From NCBI RefSeq assembly GCF_029227915.1, contig NC_079878.1, positions 21,415,501 to 21,479,500 on the forward strand: DNA of 64,000 nucleotides, given 5' to 3'. The stretch comes from Hydractinia symbiolongicarpus. Lineage: Eukaryota > Cnidaria > Hydrozoa > Anthoathecata > Hydractiniidae. Of the stretch, positions 34,410 to 46,300 are shown piece after piece. Numbering within the stretch: position 1 is the first letter of the stretch; every line of letters starts with the position of its first letter. The notes beneath the pieces were generated by a model. The model was not told the origin of the DNA. It saw only the letters and a program-made list of their open reading frames with translations, and did not search any database. A program made the translations under genes and the position numbers.

Positions 34410-37400
34410 AAAAGATAAATATGCAAATTACAACTGTTTTGAATTCTGTTGTTGATTGATTTCAACCCTCTTATGTCGTTCATACAGGCTCACTCTTGTA
34501 TTCGCGAAAAAGTACTACAATAGTGGATTACTGTAGTGTCGTTTTGTGTTAGCTCTTTTTGCGTCAGTGTATTCGAAGTCTGCTTTTTGTTTATACATCC
34601 TAACACAAACAAGTTTTAATCAAATAACAGGAATTTAATTTTGTCCCAGTGCGCATGCGCTAAAATACGTGCTGGTGTTTTTAGGGCAATGTTTTGGAAA
34701 TCCTGGTCGGTAAATAAAATGTCATTTGTTTGTCAGTGTTGCTATAGGTACAGATGTCTGAAAACTGTGATTATCGTTGCATGAAAGCAAACCAAGTGTT
34801 GTAATTCTCCGGCCTACGATGGCCCAGAAGGGTCATTATGGTAAACAAAAGTGATCGTTTTTTTAAATAGCACTGCACTGCGCACTTTTTTTCTTTAAAC
34901 ATTTTTTTTAAAACAATTGGTAACTTCGTATTTTTTTTAAGTCTTTTAAATCCTCGGCAAACCAAACATTGGTACGTGGTCTGCGGCCTTTTCATTTACA
35001 ACTTTACTTCAGTAATATCCTCCATTTATCTATTACACAAAATGGAAAACCTGCTTTTAGATCTGCTATGATAGTTATCTATAGCTAAAATCCTCAATAT
35101 TTGTCGAGCTCTAGCAACGACAGACATGTTGAATGATGTGATTCAAATAACTACAATTTACTGACCAGTTTCCAATTTTTTCCTTTTTTTATTTTGTTTC
35201 GAAGAAACAGAAATGGTGACGATGTTGATGTTTTATGTAGAGAATCGTCGGTTTAACCCTTTCTGTCCTCAAAAGTCTTGTATTATGGAGAAAAATTAAT
35301 TTAAAAGTTTCGCTGGGTTGTGAGGTGTCGCATTGGCGTAGCAATCCACTTGATATTGTAGAATAACCGATCTGGAGTTTACAAAAGTCATTAGATTTAA
35401 GACCTAGCCTTTCCAAAGTGGTATCCAAGACAACCCGTCCTGCGGTGGCAGAAAATTAAACTGTTAAAACGTATGATATTTTTAAAATATTTTAAGACTT
35501 AAAATTTTACAATTTTAATCCCAAAGAAGTTTTGGGTTGTAGTAATAAGTCTTGTAAAACATGCATTTTCATCGGACATGTGGAAACGAAAAACACTATA
35601 CTTAATAAGATGCGTGTACTCAAAGGTTATACTTCATACGTTTTGGAATTGCGAAATTAGTCAGTAAAGCACAGGGTGCTTAGACTTGTCTCCATTTCAC
35701 TGCATTTACCGTTAGTGTAAAAAGCTTTGTCAAAGTGTGGTATCTACTCGCCGAGTGCGAATATTATTGTTCTGTAAAATAGCTCACAAGAAAGTTTTCC
35801 GGTAGCTACTCTCCGAGTGCGAATATTATTGTTCTGTAAAATAGCTCACAAGAAAGTTTTCCGGTAGCTGCTCTCCGAGTGCAAATAATATTGTTCTGTA
35901 AAATAGCTCAAAAGAAAGTTTTTCGGTAGCTAGTCGACTATGAACATTATTGTTCCGTAAAATAGCTCACTATAAGATTGATCAAAACGATATACTCTTT
36001 CTTAATAATGCATAATAAAGATGATGAAGGCGCCTTATCTAGAACCGTTATCATGGAGCACACTATTAAGGTAAAAATTCCTGGAGCCGAAGTTGATTTA
36101 TTTTGATACTACATTACTTCATGTTGGGAGACCTGCAAAGGAAGCACTAAATCTGCACAAGCCTCTTGTCCAGACTCTTTATGCACTTGTTGTAACTGAT
36201 AACATTTAGAGCCATGACGTTCCGATTAGAAGCGAACGCTTGATAGCATGTCTCTAATTGTTAAGTATTTTGTTTTCATATAACATTTCCCTGTTTGCCG
36301 TAGGGTGGTTTCCGATCTTTTTTATACACCTTTTTTTACGCATTTTTTTATACACATTTTTTACTATTTCGGAACCAAGCGTGTGTTATGTCGTTCGTTT
36401 TCAAGCACGTAATTCAACTAACTGGGGTCTGGTGTCTAACTTATACACACAACAGCGTGCAGTAATCTACACAATCTTCCCGTTGTTTTAATAACATCAA
36501 CATGTCTGTTGTCAAACTCCCACATTATATGCGGTTGATTTTGTAACATGGTTACGTGTTACCTATAGTTCTCTGTACGCCAGGAAAAGATTTCAACTCA
36601 GAACAACTTCGTTGGACGCAAAATGCCCTGATTTATCTGCTATGTAAAAACGACTCAGGGGCCAAGAGATCCTGGGGACGAGGATGAACACAGAAGTAAA
36701 TTTAGTTGAATTTAAGCCATACTTTTTTCGGCAAAACTCGAACATAAGATTTAAAATGCTCTGTTCTGCTGTGTTTAGCTATCCGAATTTGATAAGCAAC
36801 AATCGGAGTCAGGCTCTATAGCAATAATATTTCGGAATGTGATTGGAGAGTTTTGATGTGGTAACAGAGTCTGTTTGTCACGTACTCACGTGGTCCTTTT
36901 GTATGACGATGGATGTATATTTGTGTTTTATCGTGATATGGCGTAGTGTGACATTTTACCATCCCTTACGCCGTATAAAAAGGAACTTCGAAAGCTAGCT
37001 TCGTCACCAACCTATTATCTCGTGACTTAAAAATTAATATTCCACAACTTTTTTTTTTAAAAAAAATGACAACACAAACATTGAACCTCTTTAAAAAAGC
37101 AATGGGAAAGAGATTGGGTAACAATATTTCATTAAATATTCGGAAAGAGGATCTCTCAAATGATAAAATATGGTCAAAAAAATAAGAGGATACAACGACA
37201 CGTCTAAATGAATGCTTTGTCGGGTATCTGTATCCATGACTACATAAATAATACCAGTACGGCTATAAACATCTTATAGTAAACATGTTTCACAACTAGG
37301 GCGTTCTGCGTAGCAGTGTGCACTGTTTCTAAGCAACAAAAGTTAAAACAAAAACAAAATAAACTTGCACCAAGCTGCAACATGGCGTAGCTACTAGTTA

Positions 37401-38057
37401 CTGCCATAATGTTTTAAGATTTTAATCGAAAAGCTCTTCATACTTGACAGGATAATGATGATTTGTACAACACAGTGGTCGTTGCATAGCAACAAAATGG
37501 TAGACTTAAGAAGGGATAACTTCATATTTTGAAATGCTATTTGAATTTTCTATTTTTAGCAATTATTAAATAAGTATACACGAAAATAAATTATCTGTAT
37601 AGGTATAAAAAAATACCACGGTTATTTATATACAATATATCTAAAAATAATTTTATAAATTCCATTTGAACTTACTGTAAATAAATGTAAATATTCCTTG
37701 ATTTTATGCCTCTCGTCCTAAAATTAGTCATGGAGACGAAGTTGGAAATCCAGTCGGTGTGCTCGCATTACGTTGGCAAGGCAGTTAAAACACGGTATGG
37801 GAAAATTTTTAAATAAACTGAGCAATAATATTTTTGATCGTAATCTAATTGCAAACACACTGACTTTGTGTAAATTAATCACGAATTTGTCCAATTATAT
37901 CTGTGTTATTGATGATGTAGTGATTTCGACATGTTAGGTCCACAGCATGTCCGGATTTTCTCTTTATGTTTTTCGTTCTTTAAAAATCTTTTTTTTTTTT
38001 TTTGACTTCTTCAGCTCTCAGCTTCCAGTATTTTTTCCTCACTACAATTAGTACGAA
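34410..38057. other. Gene-free stretch with minisatellite
   Basis: No supportable exon on either strand. Main structure is the 62-bp array at 35741-35975. A partial family A end is near 36655-36688. Confidence 0.5.
35741..35975. repeat. 62-bp minisatellite, about four copies
   Basis: Unit ctccgagtgcgaatattatt gttctgtaaaatagctcac aagaaagttttccggtagct; copies 1 and 2 nearly identical, 3 and 4 increasingly diverged. Confidence 0.85.
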
Positions 38058-39455
38058 CTATAAAATATTACATTTACATCTGCGTCCATTTTTCTTCGAT
38101 TTTTTCTTTAAAGCGCTGATGGCCGCAGTTTCAAACAGGGTCATAACACCAGCTTTCGTCAAAGCAGAACATTCTAGAAAAGCACTAGCCTCGATTTTAC
38201 TGGCTACTTCTTCACCTTCTTCAATCGAGACTGGCTTCTGTTTTGTTGCTTCTAACTCACGCTTCGTGTCTTCGTTGTGTCTCAAGTCCTTTTTATTTCC
38301 ACACAACACAATAGGCACTCCCGGACAAAAATGTTTAATTTCCGGTGCCCATTTTTCAACGGTATTCGACAAACTATCCGGACTGTCAATACTATAGCAG
38401 ATGACAACCACGTCAGCGTCCGGATACATTAGAATTCTCAGTTGGTCGTATTCTTCTTGGCCGGCAGTATCAAACAGTGCAAGTTCAACCTGCAAAAAAT
38501 AGAGGATATTTTACTACCCTTAGCGTATTTCGTATAATGGTATAACTGTTGTATGTTAAGTACATTGACGCTGGACATAACAAGTAATTGATTATTTTTT
38601 TTTATTATTTTTTTGTCTGAGAAAGGACGAGGGGTGAAAAGGGATGATCAAAATAATTATTCATATCCATAAGTGTGAGGAGTATCAATATATTATTTTC
38701 TTTAATTTATAAAAAAAGATGAAAATTTGAAATAAACTTATGGTGAATAAAATGTCTTTTTAAGGAAAGGAACATTATTTTATAAAGTCTTAGTTCGTTG
38801 TGTAGGAAGTTTGGCTAAGCTCGATGCGTCATAACAACACCATTCCTACGCATGCATTTAAAACTTTTTTGTTTTTTTTAATATTTTAATTACTTAGTAG
38901 TCTCCGATTTTTTTTGTGATAAAAAATGATTTAATTTTTTGTCGGTGATGTCATTTTAAGCGCATGCTTAACACCGTTGTTCGCCTCATTTTTTTGTGGT
39001 TCTTAGTTCACATGCGGTTCGAGTTTCAACGAGGTTTAAAATTTTCTTGTTATCACGCTTCAATATGTTCCCTTATTAAGACAAAAAAATTAACGAAACT
39101 GCGAAATGTGTTTTTATGGCAGTCATATATCCGCCATTTTGTTTGTTATTTCCTATTTTTCGCGCGTCGTTTTGTTGTAGAGATACTGACAGTTATTTCA
39201 AACTTTTTAAATAAAACTCGAATTTTAAAGATATAATTATACAACTAAAGATGATGGCTTTTAAACGAAAGATGAATATATATATTTTACCTGTTTGTTT
39301 TCTATTTCCATATCTGCCACGTAGTTATCAAATATTGTAGGAACGTAGTCAGTTGGCATTTCATCTTTCGTGAACACATACAACAAACTTGTTTTACCAC
39401 AAGCGCCATCTCCAACTATAACCAACTTTCTTCGATGAATTTGTTCAGTAGACAT
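38058..39455 (-). CDS. Rho-family small GTPase, 198 residues
   Basis: Exons 39291-39455 and 38058-38489, joined at CAG|gtaaaa ... ttgcag|GTT in phase 0. Nucleotide-binding motifs are intact: P-loop GDGACGKT (15-22), switch [13 protein letters not shown] with effector Thr40 (Thr37 in RhoA), switch [19 protein letters not shown] and ECSA. The Rho-specific insert region is present (NEDTKREL...). The C-terminus is polybasic ([10 protein letters not shown]) followed by CKCNIL, a CAAX box whose last Leu predicts geranylgeranylation. The upstream Cys may be palmitoylated. It is Rho-like by switch I and insert, but diverged ([29 protein letters not shown]), so I give no subfamily. Role: GTP-dependent control of actin at the membrane. 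Confidence 0.93.
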
Positions 39456-42112
39456 ATTCTGACAAATTTAACTGTATATAAATTGAATTTCTCTGTATAG
39501 TTTTCGTCTGCCACGCGCGACTCTCACGTTATATTCTTTCAGACTTCTCTCTTTTGTGTGTTTTTAAGTGTCTGTGTGCGCAGATGTTCTCCATATAAAA
39601 TTTCAGTAATAACGATAAAAACTCTACTCAACTGATAATAATCTTTGTTATTGTGTTAGCTTTCTTTTTATTGTTTTGAAATTTATCATCAAAGTTTATA
39701 AACTTTTTTTCATAAGTTTATATCAGCTCGTGTCTGAATTTAATGTTCAACTCGCTCAATAACCGTTATATAGCTACTTGTTTAGATCTATTCTGGTCAC
39801 ACGACAAATGTGCTTAGATTGCGAAACATCTTACAAATTTCTGCCATTGAAGTCATATTTGAATTGCACTATTCTGTTGAATATACAAAATTAATAAGTC
39901 ACGTGACTTTTAACCAATCAAAATAACAGTTATTTTAGGTGGATATAAATAAGCGGCGCAGCTGACAGAGGAGTTTTTACAAATTAAAAAAGCAAATAAG
40001 TTTTTGTTCTTTGTGGGGTTTGCCCTGTTGTCTGAAACAGTGAGTTTTCCCTATGTTGTACACGATGACTTTTATTGTGACAATTTGCGACACTGTTGCT
40101 TTTGCACATTCTTTGAATTCTTGAGATAATTTTCACGATTCCCTACGTGGAAATAAAAGTCTTCGGTGATTTCCTAACCAGCGGGAAAACAGCTTGTGAG
40201 AATGACACATTCGTAATTGTTCCTTAATTTTTCCCCGTGGCTCCAATTATCAATTTATCATAATCCACCATTTGCTACAGTTTCTCACTCCCCCTATATT
40301 TCTCACAGATATATTTGTCACCGATTCCCTACATTTTTTTTTAAACTTTATTTCTTAAATATTCCATACTTCATAATTTTCATTTTTTATCAAGAACAAA
40401 ATAGGTGTTTTCATCCTTGGGTAGAGTTTAACAAGCAAACACATATTTAGAACTATTTTAATTCCGAATGCATAAAAATAAACTTTTCAATGAACATGAG
40501 CAACAAATATTTTTATGTTTTGTGGTTTTTTTAAAGCGCTAATTATCTTACCAACAGCTTATTAAAAATATATATTAGATGAAACTTGCTAAAAGACGTT
40601 TTCTTGGAGAAAGACCGTTATGAAATAAATTTCCTGTTGTTTGCTTCTTAATAGTTCCGTGCGATAAAAAAACAATGTTGTGCCCAAGCCTCTTTCCAGT
40701 ATCAGCAAGCAAAAAAAAGCCGTTGAAAAAGAAGTTGGGCATATAGGCTATAAGATTTAAATTAAACTGTTATCAAAGTATTAGTTTACTTACAAATTTA
40801 ACAATAATTTAGTTGTTATGTATTTCTTACAAGGATGCAATATTTGACAAGTACGGGTTACCAACATGTGCGAGACATGAAGAGTTTCGAAACGCCCTCT
40901 TAGAACCTTCAGGGCGGGGTTTATATCCAGACATGTAATAGAGATCGTTTATAATTATAATTGATTGAAATGTATTGATCTTCTAAAAGATCATTATTCA
41001 TTTAGGTTGCATTCTCATTATCTGGTTTAGTTATCTAGTACTTTGTTTGACAGGATAAGTGCTTAACCAAAATACTGCTTTACAATGCACAGTGCACACA
41101 CACATGGGGAATAAACAATCTCTTACTATGCACAGGTGTCATCTGTATGCGGAAAAAAGATTTGGCTATCGCTCATTCAATCACAGAATTAAAAAAAACT
41201 GTCCAGAATGTAGAGATGTTTGCCATATATGGACACGCTGTCCTCCATTTTTTAAATTTAGCTGTCTGCCATTATGTATAAATTTAACTGCATTTTTCAT
41301 GCGTTGCATACATGAATCGACAATTTAATTGTCAGATATATAATTTGTGCTTGTGTGCTCACTATTTTGTTGTCACATAGATTTCAGTTGGTTGAAGTGT
41401 CAATCTTTTTAACACATGTGTTATGTTGCAAATCTTGTAGGCTGTCATGTACCAATATTTTAAATGTGTCATTCACCGACACGAAACTACTAATTAGACT
41501 TAATTAAGTTGTTGCGATACGTCATAATTGAAACAAATTAATCTTTTTAACTCTGAATGCAACTTGTCGCCCACATGGACTTTTCCATGGTCAACCCAAC
41601 ATTGCAAATTTTTGAATAGAATTGCAAATATTTCTTTGACGCTTTAGTTTCTCCACGGGCAATTTTTTTTGTCAATTTTCTTTGAAATTCTTCCTATTTT
41701 CTCATCATTTGTTTATCCAAAACACTAATGATTGAAAATTTAAACTATTGTCTGTTTCGTGCGAACTAAGCATAAAATTAGTATCACAAAATATATTTCA
41801 CAAAAGAAAATAATGATAGAAAAAAAAATAAATAAAAAAAATCCATACGTAATCCAGCAGTATAAATTTTTTTTTTCTTTCCTTGCTGGATAATAACTAT
41901 TTCTAAATTTTTTAAAAAAATTTAATTTTTATTTTATTTTTTCAAAGGATTTTATTAGCAGTTTTAAATAAAATAATTAATCGATTTTGTGGATAAAAAC
42001 GTTGGTTTTCTGAAAATCACGAGATAAGAAGTACGATTCTGATAAAGAAAGCGTGTGCTGACCCTACAATCTTTGTGTTTACTCTGTATATAGCAGTGTG
42101 TCATCATTGCAC

Positions 42113-42196
42113 AAGCTTGTCCAAGGACTTTTCTACGCCCGTTCCATCCGTTCTGGCAGACACAACCAGGCGTAGAAGAACTCTGGGGACGAGGTT
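42113..42196. repeat. Foldback element, family A
   Basis: Left caagcttgtccaaggactttt and right gaactctggggacgaggtt, inner tctacgcc / ggcgtaga exact. The inner motif matches copies at 4940 and 10674. Confidence 0.75.
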
Positions 42197-42663
42197 AATC
42201 ATTATATTTTTCCACAGAGATTGAGAGTATTAGAGATTTTTATATTTTTCCACAGAGATTGAGAAGATTGGAGGAGATTTTCAAGGTTAAGTCATGAGTT
42301 AAAAATTTTCATATAGTTAATTGTAGAACTGGAATTGGGGAGATTTGAGGAGTTTCGCGGTTAAAGTAATTATTTCACCTCCATAATATATATATGTGCG
42401 GAAAATTTGAATGTGTGCCAATTAAAAGTTCTAAAATTACACAAAAAATTAAAAAAATCGCTATTCCTTAGATACTACAAGACAATGTATGCAGCATAAT
42501 TAAATTTGAAATCTCCAAATTCAAATAGTCTATGTTGTATGTGTTAGGGCTAGGTACCACCCATAATGAACAAATTTCCATCTGTGCCAAAAGGAAGACT
42601 GAACCTTTGACTTTGTGATTTTAAGAATTCAGATTTTGGAATCTCTATGATTCTCAACCATTG

Positions 42664-42745
42664 CAACTTCGTTCTCAGTGCCTGTTGTGTTTTTTATATT
42701 GATATCAGAAAAGATACAAGATGCCCTGGCCCTGGGACGAAGTTG
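42664..42745. repeat. Foldback element, family A
   Basis: Ends caacttcgttctcagtgcc and ccctgggacgaagttg are inverted. Confidence 0.7.
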
Positions 42746-43294
42746 AACCGTACTCAGCAACCAATCAGTTAAAGAATATTGCACATATCTTTGTTTTGTG
42801 GACATAGTGACCGTCTGTCAATAAGCACCACATTGTAATTCTTCAGTATATAAACTGTACATCTAGTTTTTTTGTTCTCTTGACCACACTAGTGTCCTTT
42901 CATTTGATGGAAGATCGAGCAATCGAATATTGTCAACTAGTCCTATTTGAAGGTTTTCTAGTAGGCTGTTCAACAGCCAGGTAAGGGTCATCATTTTTTT
43001 TTTGGACTTTTTAAGGAAAATATATCGAAGATACGTTAATTAAGTATTGGTTTAAAAATAGTGTGATCGAAAATGAAAGCTCGACAAGTCAATAAATTCT
43101 CTCATTTAGTCGTCATAGCAAAATCTACACTGTACAATTGTCAACTACAAAAATATAATACAATTAATATCAAAAGTAGAACTCAAACCAAAGAATTAGA
43201 TATTAAAATATTTCTTAAACCGACGCACCCAAATTTTGTTTTTTTTAAATTAGCCTGGAGTTTTTTTTCTGATTTCCAGCAATGAGGAAAGAAG

Positions 43295-43300
43295 TTTATT
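43295..43300 (-). terminator. Poly(A) signal of the GAIN/GPS gene
   Basis: AATAAA on the minus strand, 54 bases past the stop codon at 43354. Confidence 0.65.
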
Positions 43301-43353
43301 AGAAAGTTTTGCAATTAAAATATATTTTTAGGCCTAGATTTTTCTATAAAAAA

Positions 43354-46300
43354 TCACCTATTGTTTGTATATCTTGGATCACGTGACGAGTCTTCCGTGG
43401 ACGAAGTAGGTGACCTCGTTGTACCAGTTTTACCTGATGTTTGAGTAGTCGAGTTAAAGTCTGTTGTTGTTTGCCCACGAGTAGTATTAGGGCTACGTAT
43501 ATCGCCAGAAGTTATCGTTCTCTCTGAGTTGGGCGCACTTTCAGTGTAAGACGAGCCCTCTGAAGATGCACTGTCTATTATGTCAGAGCCATTTTGAGCA
43601 TCTATACTTGTAGTGGGTTTGTTATTGTCTTCATCTTCTTCTGATATCGGGGAAATATTTCTTCTTCTTCTAGCATTTGCTTTGTTTCGTCTATTACCAG
43701 ATTTTTGTTTATTTTCTAGGTAAGGATCCCACTCCATTGAGGTAGCTTCGTTCAAATTTGCCGGCATTATCCTGTCATTTCGCCTGTCACTTATCGGACT
43801 GTCGTCATCCGAATTTGGAGGTCTTCTCCGCAGACGATAAGGTTCGCGTCGGGTAGACTCTGGAGAAGATTCCGAAGAATCCGATTTTTCTGGAGTTCTA
43901 TTTTTATCATTATACATACTCTTTGGGATCGGGGATTTTTCTCGTTTCGGACGCGGTTGATACGACCGCATTCGTCTTGGTGTTGTCTGAGTACTTGGTT
44001 CGGAAGTATTCGGGTATGAAGTAACTGTGGATCCGTAAATAGATTCAGCACTTGTATCTGGTCTTTCTTTTTCTTTTGTGAGGAAATGGTAAGGTTGAAC
44101 GTAGTCTTTGAAGAGCAAAGCTTTTTCTCTCAGTAACATATTCTTTGGGTGTTGAGCATTGCTCATCAATTTTCTCCATCCAGGACTATTTCCAGGTTCT
44201 GGAGAACTCTAAAAACGGAATCATTTTGTATATCAGACAAAGTGGATGATAATACCAAAGAAAAAGAAAAGTAGAGTGGTTACCGATCTTGATGAGGAGG
44301 AAGATGTTGTTCCAGGTGTTACTGGACCGCGTTGTGGATCCTAGAAATTAATATTATATTAAAACCAAGTCATCAAACTCAGCCCTGACTCCAGGACTAC
44401 TCACACCTTCTTGGCGTAAAGGTATTACTTTTATTTATACCCTTCAAAGAAGTTTACAATGAAAGTTTGATCTTGTTCTTTTACTGACCTGATTAATTTT
44501 GCTTTTATCAACCAAGTTATCACTTGTAGGATCTGTTTCAGGAGCTGATGATGTTTCGTTCAGTATATCTAATTACAAGAAAATTATTTTTATATTATTT
44601 TTCTCATAAAGCGACAGCTCTTTGACTTTTCCCCCTTTTTTTTATGATGATTATTATTTTTTTTATTTTGTTTGGTTGTTGTTGTTGTTGTTGTTGTTGT
44701 GGTTGCTTTCTTTACTAACAAAAACAATGTAGTTTTAAGTTTCTAGCCTGATTTTTTAAACAACAACAAAAATTCATATAAAATAGTCCCTTTTATCTGA
44801 AGTTTATTTATATTCAGCATATACGTGCTAGTTTACGTCAAGTACCAGTGCTAGGCATTTGCGGGATTGTTTCTTTTAGTTTTTCCTTTGATATTTACAT
44901 TGTTTGATTGTTCTGTATTTTTATGTTGTTGTTTTTTTAGCATATGTTTGTGCTGCGCTTTCTATTTCTTGTGGTTGGATTTTTGTAGTTAGTGCATGTG
45001 GTTTCTAACTCGTCTCCAGTGCTCTTTTTTCACTTCATGATTTTGGGATTGCGTTCTTCCCAATGTCAAAAAGTTAAAAAAAGAGCACGGGCGACGAGGT
45101 TGCGAGTCTAGTGTGTATATATCTTGTTTTCATGTGCGTGGGTTTAAGAGAAAGCATCTCCTCTAAAAAGGCACAACTAGACCAAGCCATTCTTTAACTC
45201 CTGCACCTCTTGACACATCATATGTAGAATCCACGTTATGTAGTTTTAGTGTATGACCAAGTAAGTTTTGTAAAAGGACTTCTGGCATATTCCCTTTTTC
45301 TTCACAACTAGGATTTGGAATTTTACCTTAAAAAGTACAACACAACTCAATTACAATACGAATAATATAAAAAAGTTATCGTCAGCTCTGTCGCCGTCAA
45401 CTCTCCGTTTGTCGGATCCAATGTAAATTTTTAATTTTGTGTATTCTGTTCTATTGACATTGTCGTATAACCTCGTTCCCAACGCCTATTGTCTCTTTTC
45501 TATATCGGTGTGGTCTCTCCGTCCAGACATAAAAAGTAACAACGCCCCCTGGGAACGAGGTTGATTGCTGAATGAATTCCAGGTTATGTAAATCAATAAT
45601 TAACATAATTACGACCTTTGACCTCGTGAAATATTTACGTCCAAATATAATTGTCACGTTTAATAGAAATTGTTCAACAAAAAATCGTCTCCGTCAACAA
45701 AGACATAAACTTGTTTGCCACAATGACCTTTATTTATGACCTATTGTCTTTTTGTTAAAATTAGTTTGTTTAGACATTTTAGTGTTATCAAGAAGCACGT
45801 CCGATGAAAACACTAATTTTGGGTCCGTCTGGATGTATGATTTAATCGGACCATGCTGCCGTTCTACAAAACCTCGACGGTAGTCGAGAGGTGTTGGCAC
45901 ATGTTCAATCATGACATCGTTTTTCGATTGTGTCTACTTTGTTGATACTTGTTATTTGCTGCGCAATGTTTAAATGTCAGTTGTATAAAAATGGTAGACT
46001 AGCTGTGCAATTCACTGCAGTTGTGTGTTATAAGGGGATATAAAATCACAAGTAAAAAAAAAATATAAACGTAAACAAACAAACATTCTACCTCTGTGAT
46101 CATCTTCTTCTTTTTTCCTAAAACAATAGAGAAAAAAATAAGATTAACATATACCACGTAGTTGCATCATTGTCTCGTTAACCTTCACCGAAAAGGTGTG
46201 GCGCATGGCCTTGTGTTATAGAGTTCGATTCGTAATCACAAGGCTCGCGGTTCGATCTACAGCGCGGGCATGTTTACCAAGTGCCTTTACTAGAGTTACG

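Larger units (their letters stand above)
39456..43294. other. Gene-free stretch, includes Rho gene promoter
   Basis: No coding exon that I can support. Family A foldbacks at 42113-42196 and 42664-42745, and a short direct duplication (tatatttttccacagagatt, 42206-42262). Confidence 0.5.
43354..46117 (-). other. Exons 19-22: cytoplasmic tail
   Basis: About 340 residues, acidic just inside the membrane (KKEEDDHR), then Ser/Thr/Pro/Arg-rich (SSPEPGNSPGW, RMRSYQPRPKREKSP, RRKANARRRRN-like, EGSSYTESAPNSE), and ending YTNNR. Contains several SP/TP sites and one Asn-Pro-type HPKN segment. No catalytic domain and no recognisable C-terminal PDZ ligand. Confidence 0.75.

Noticed and set aside
44640-44705. 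GTT microsatellite as a coding Gln/Asn tract
   Set aside because: It lies in the intron between exons 19 and 20 of the GAIN gene, with no open frame joining its neighbours.
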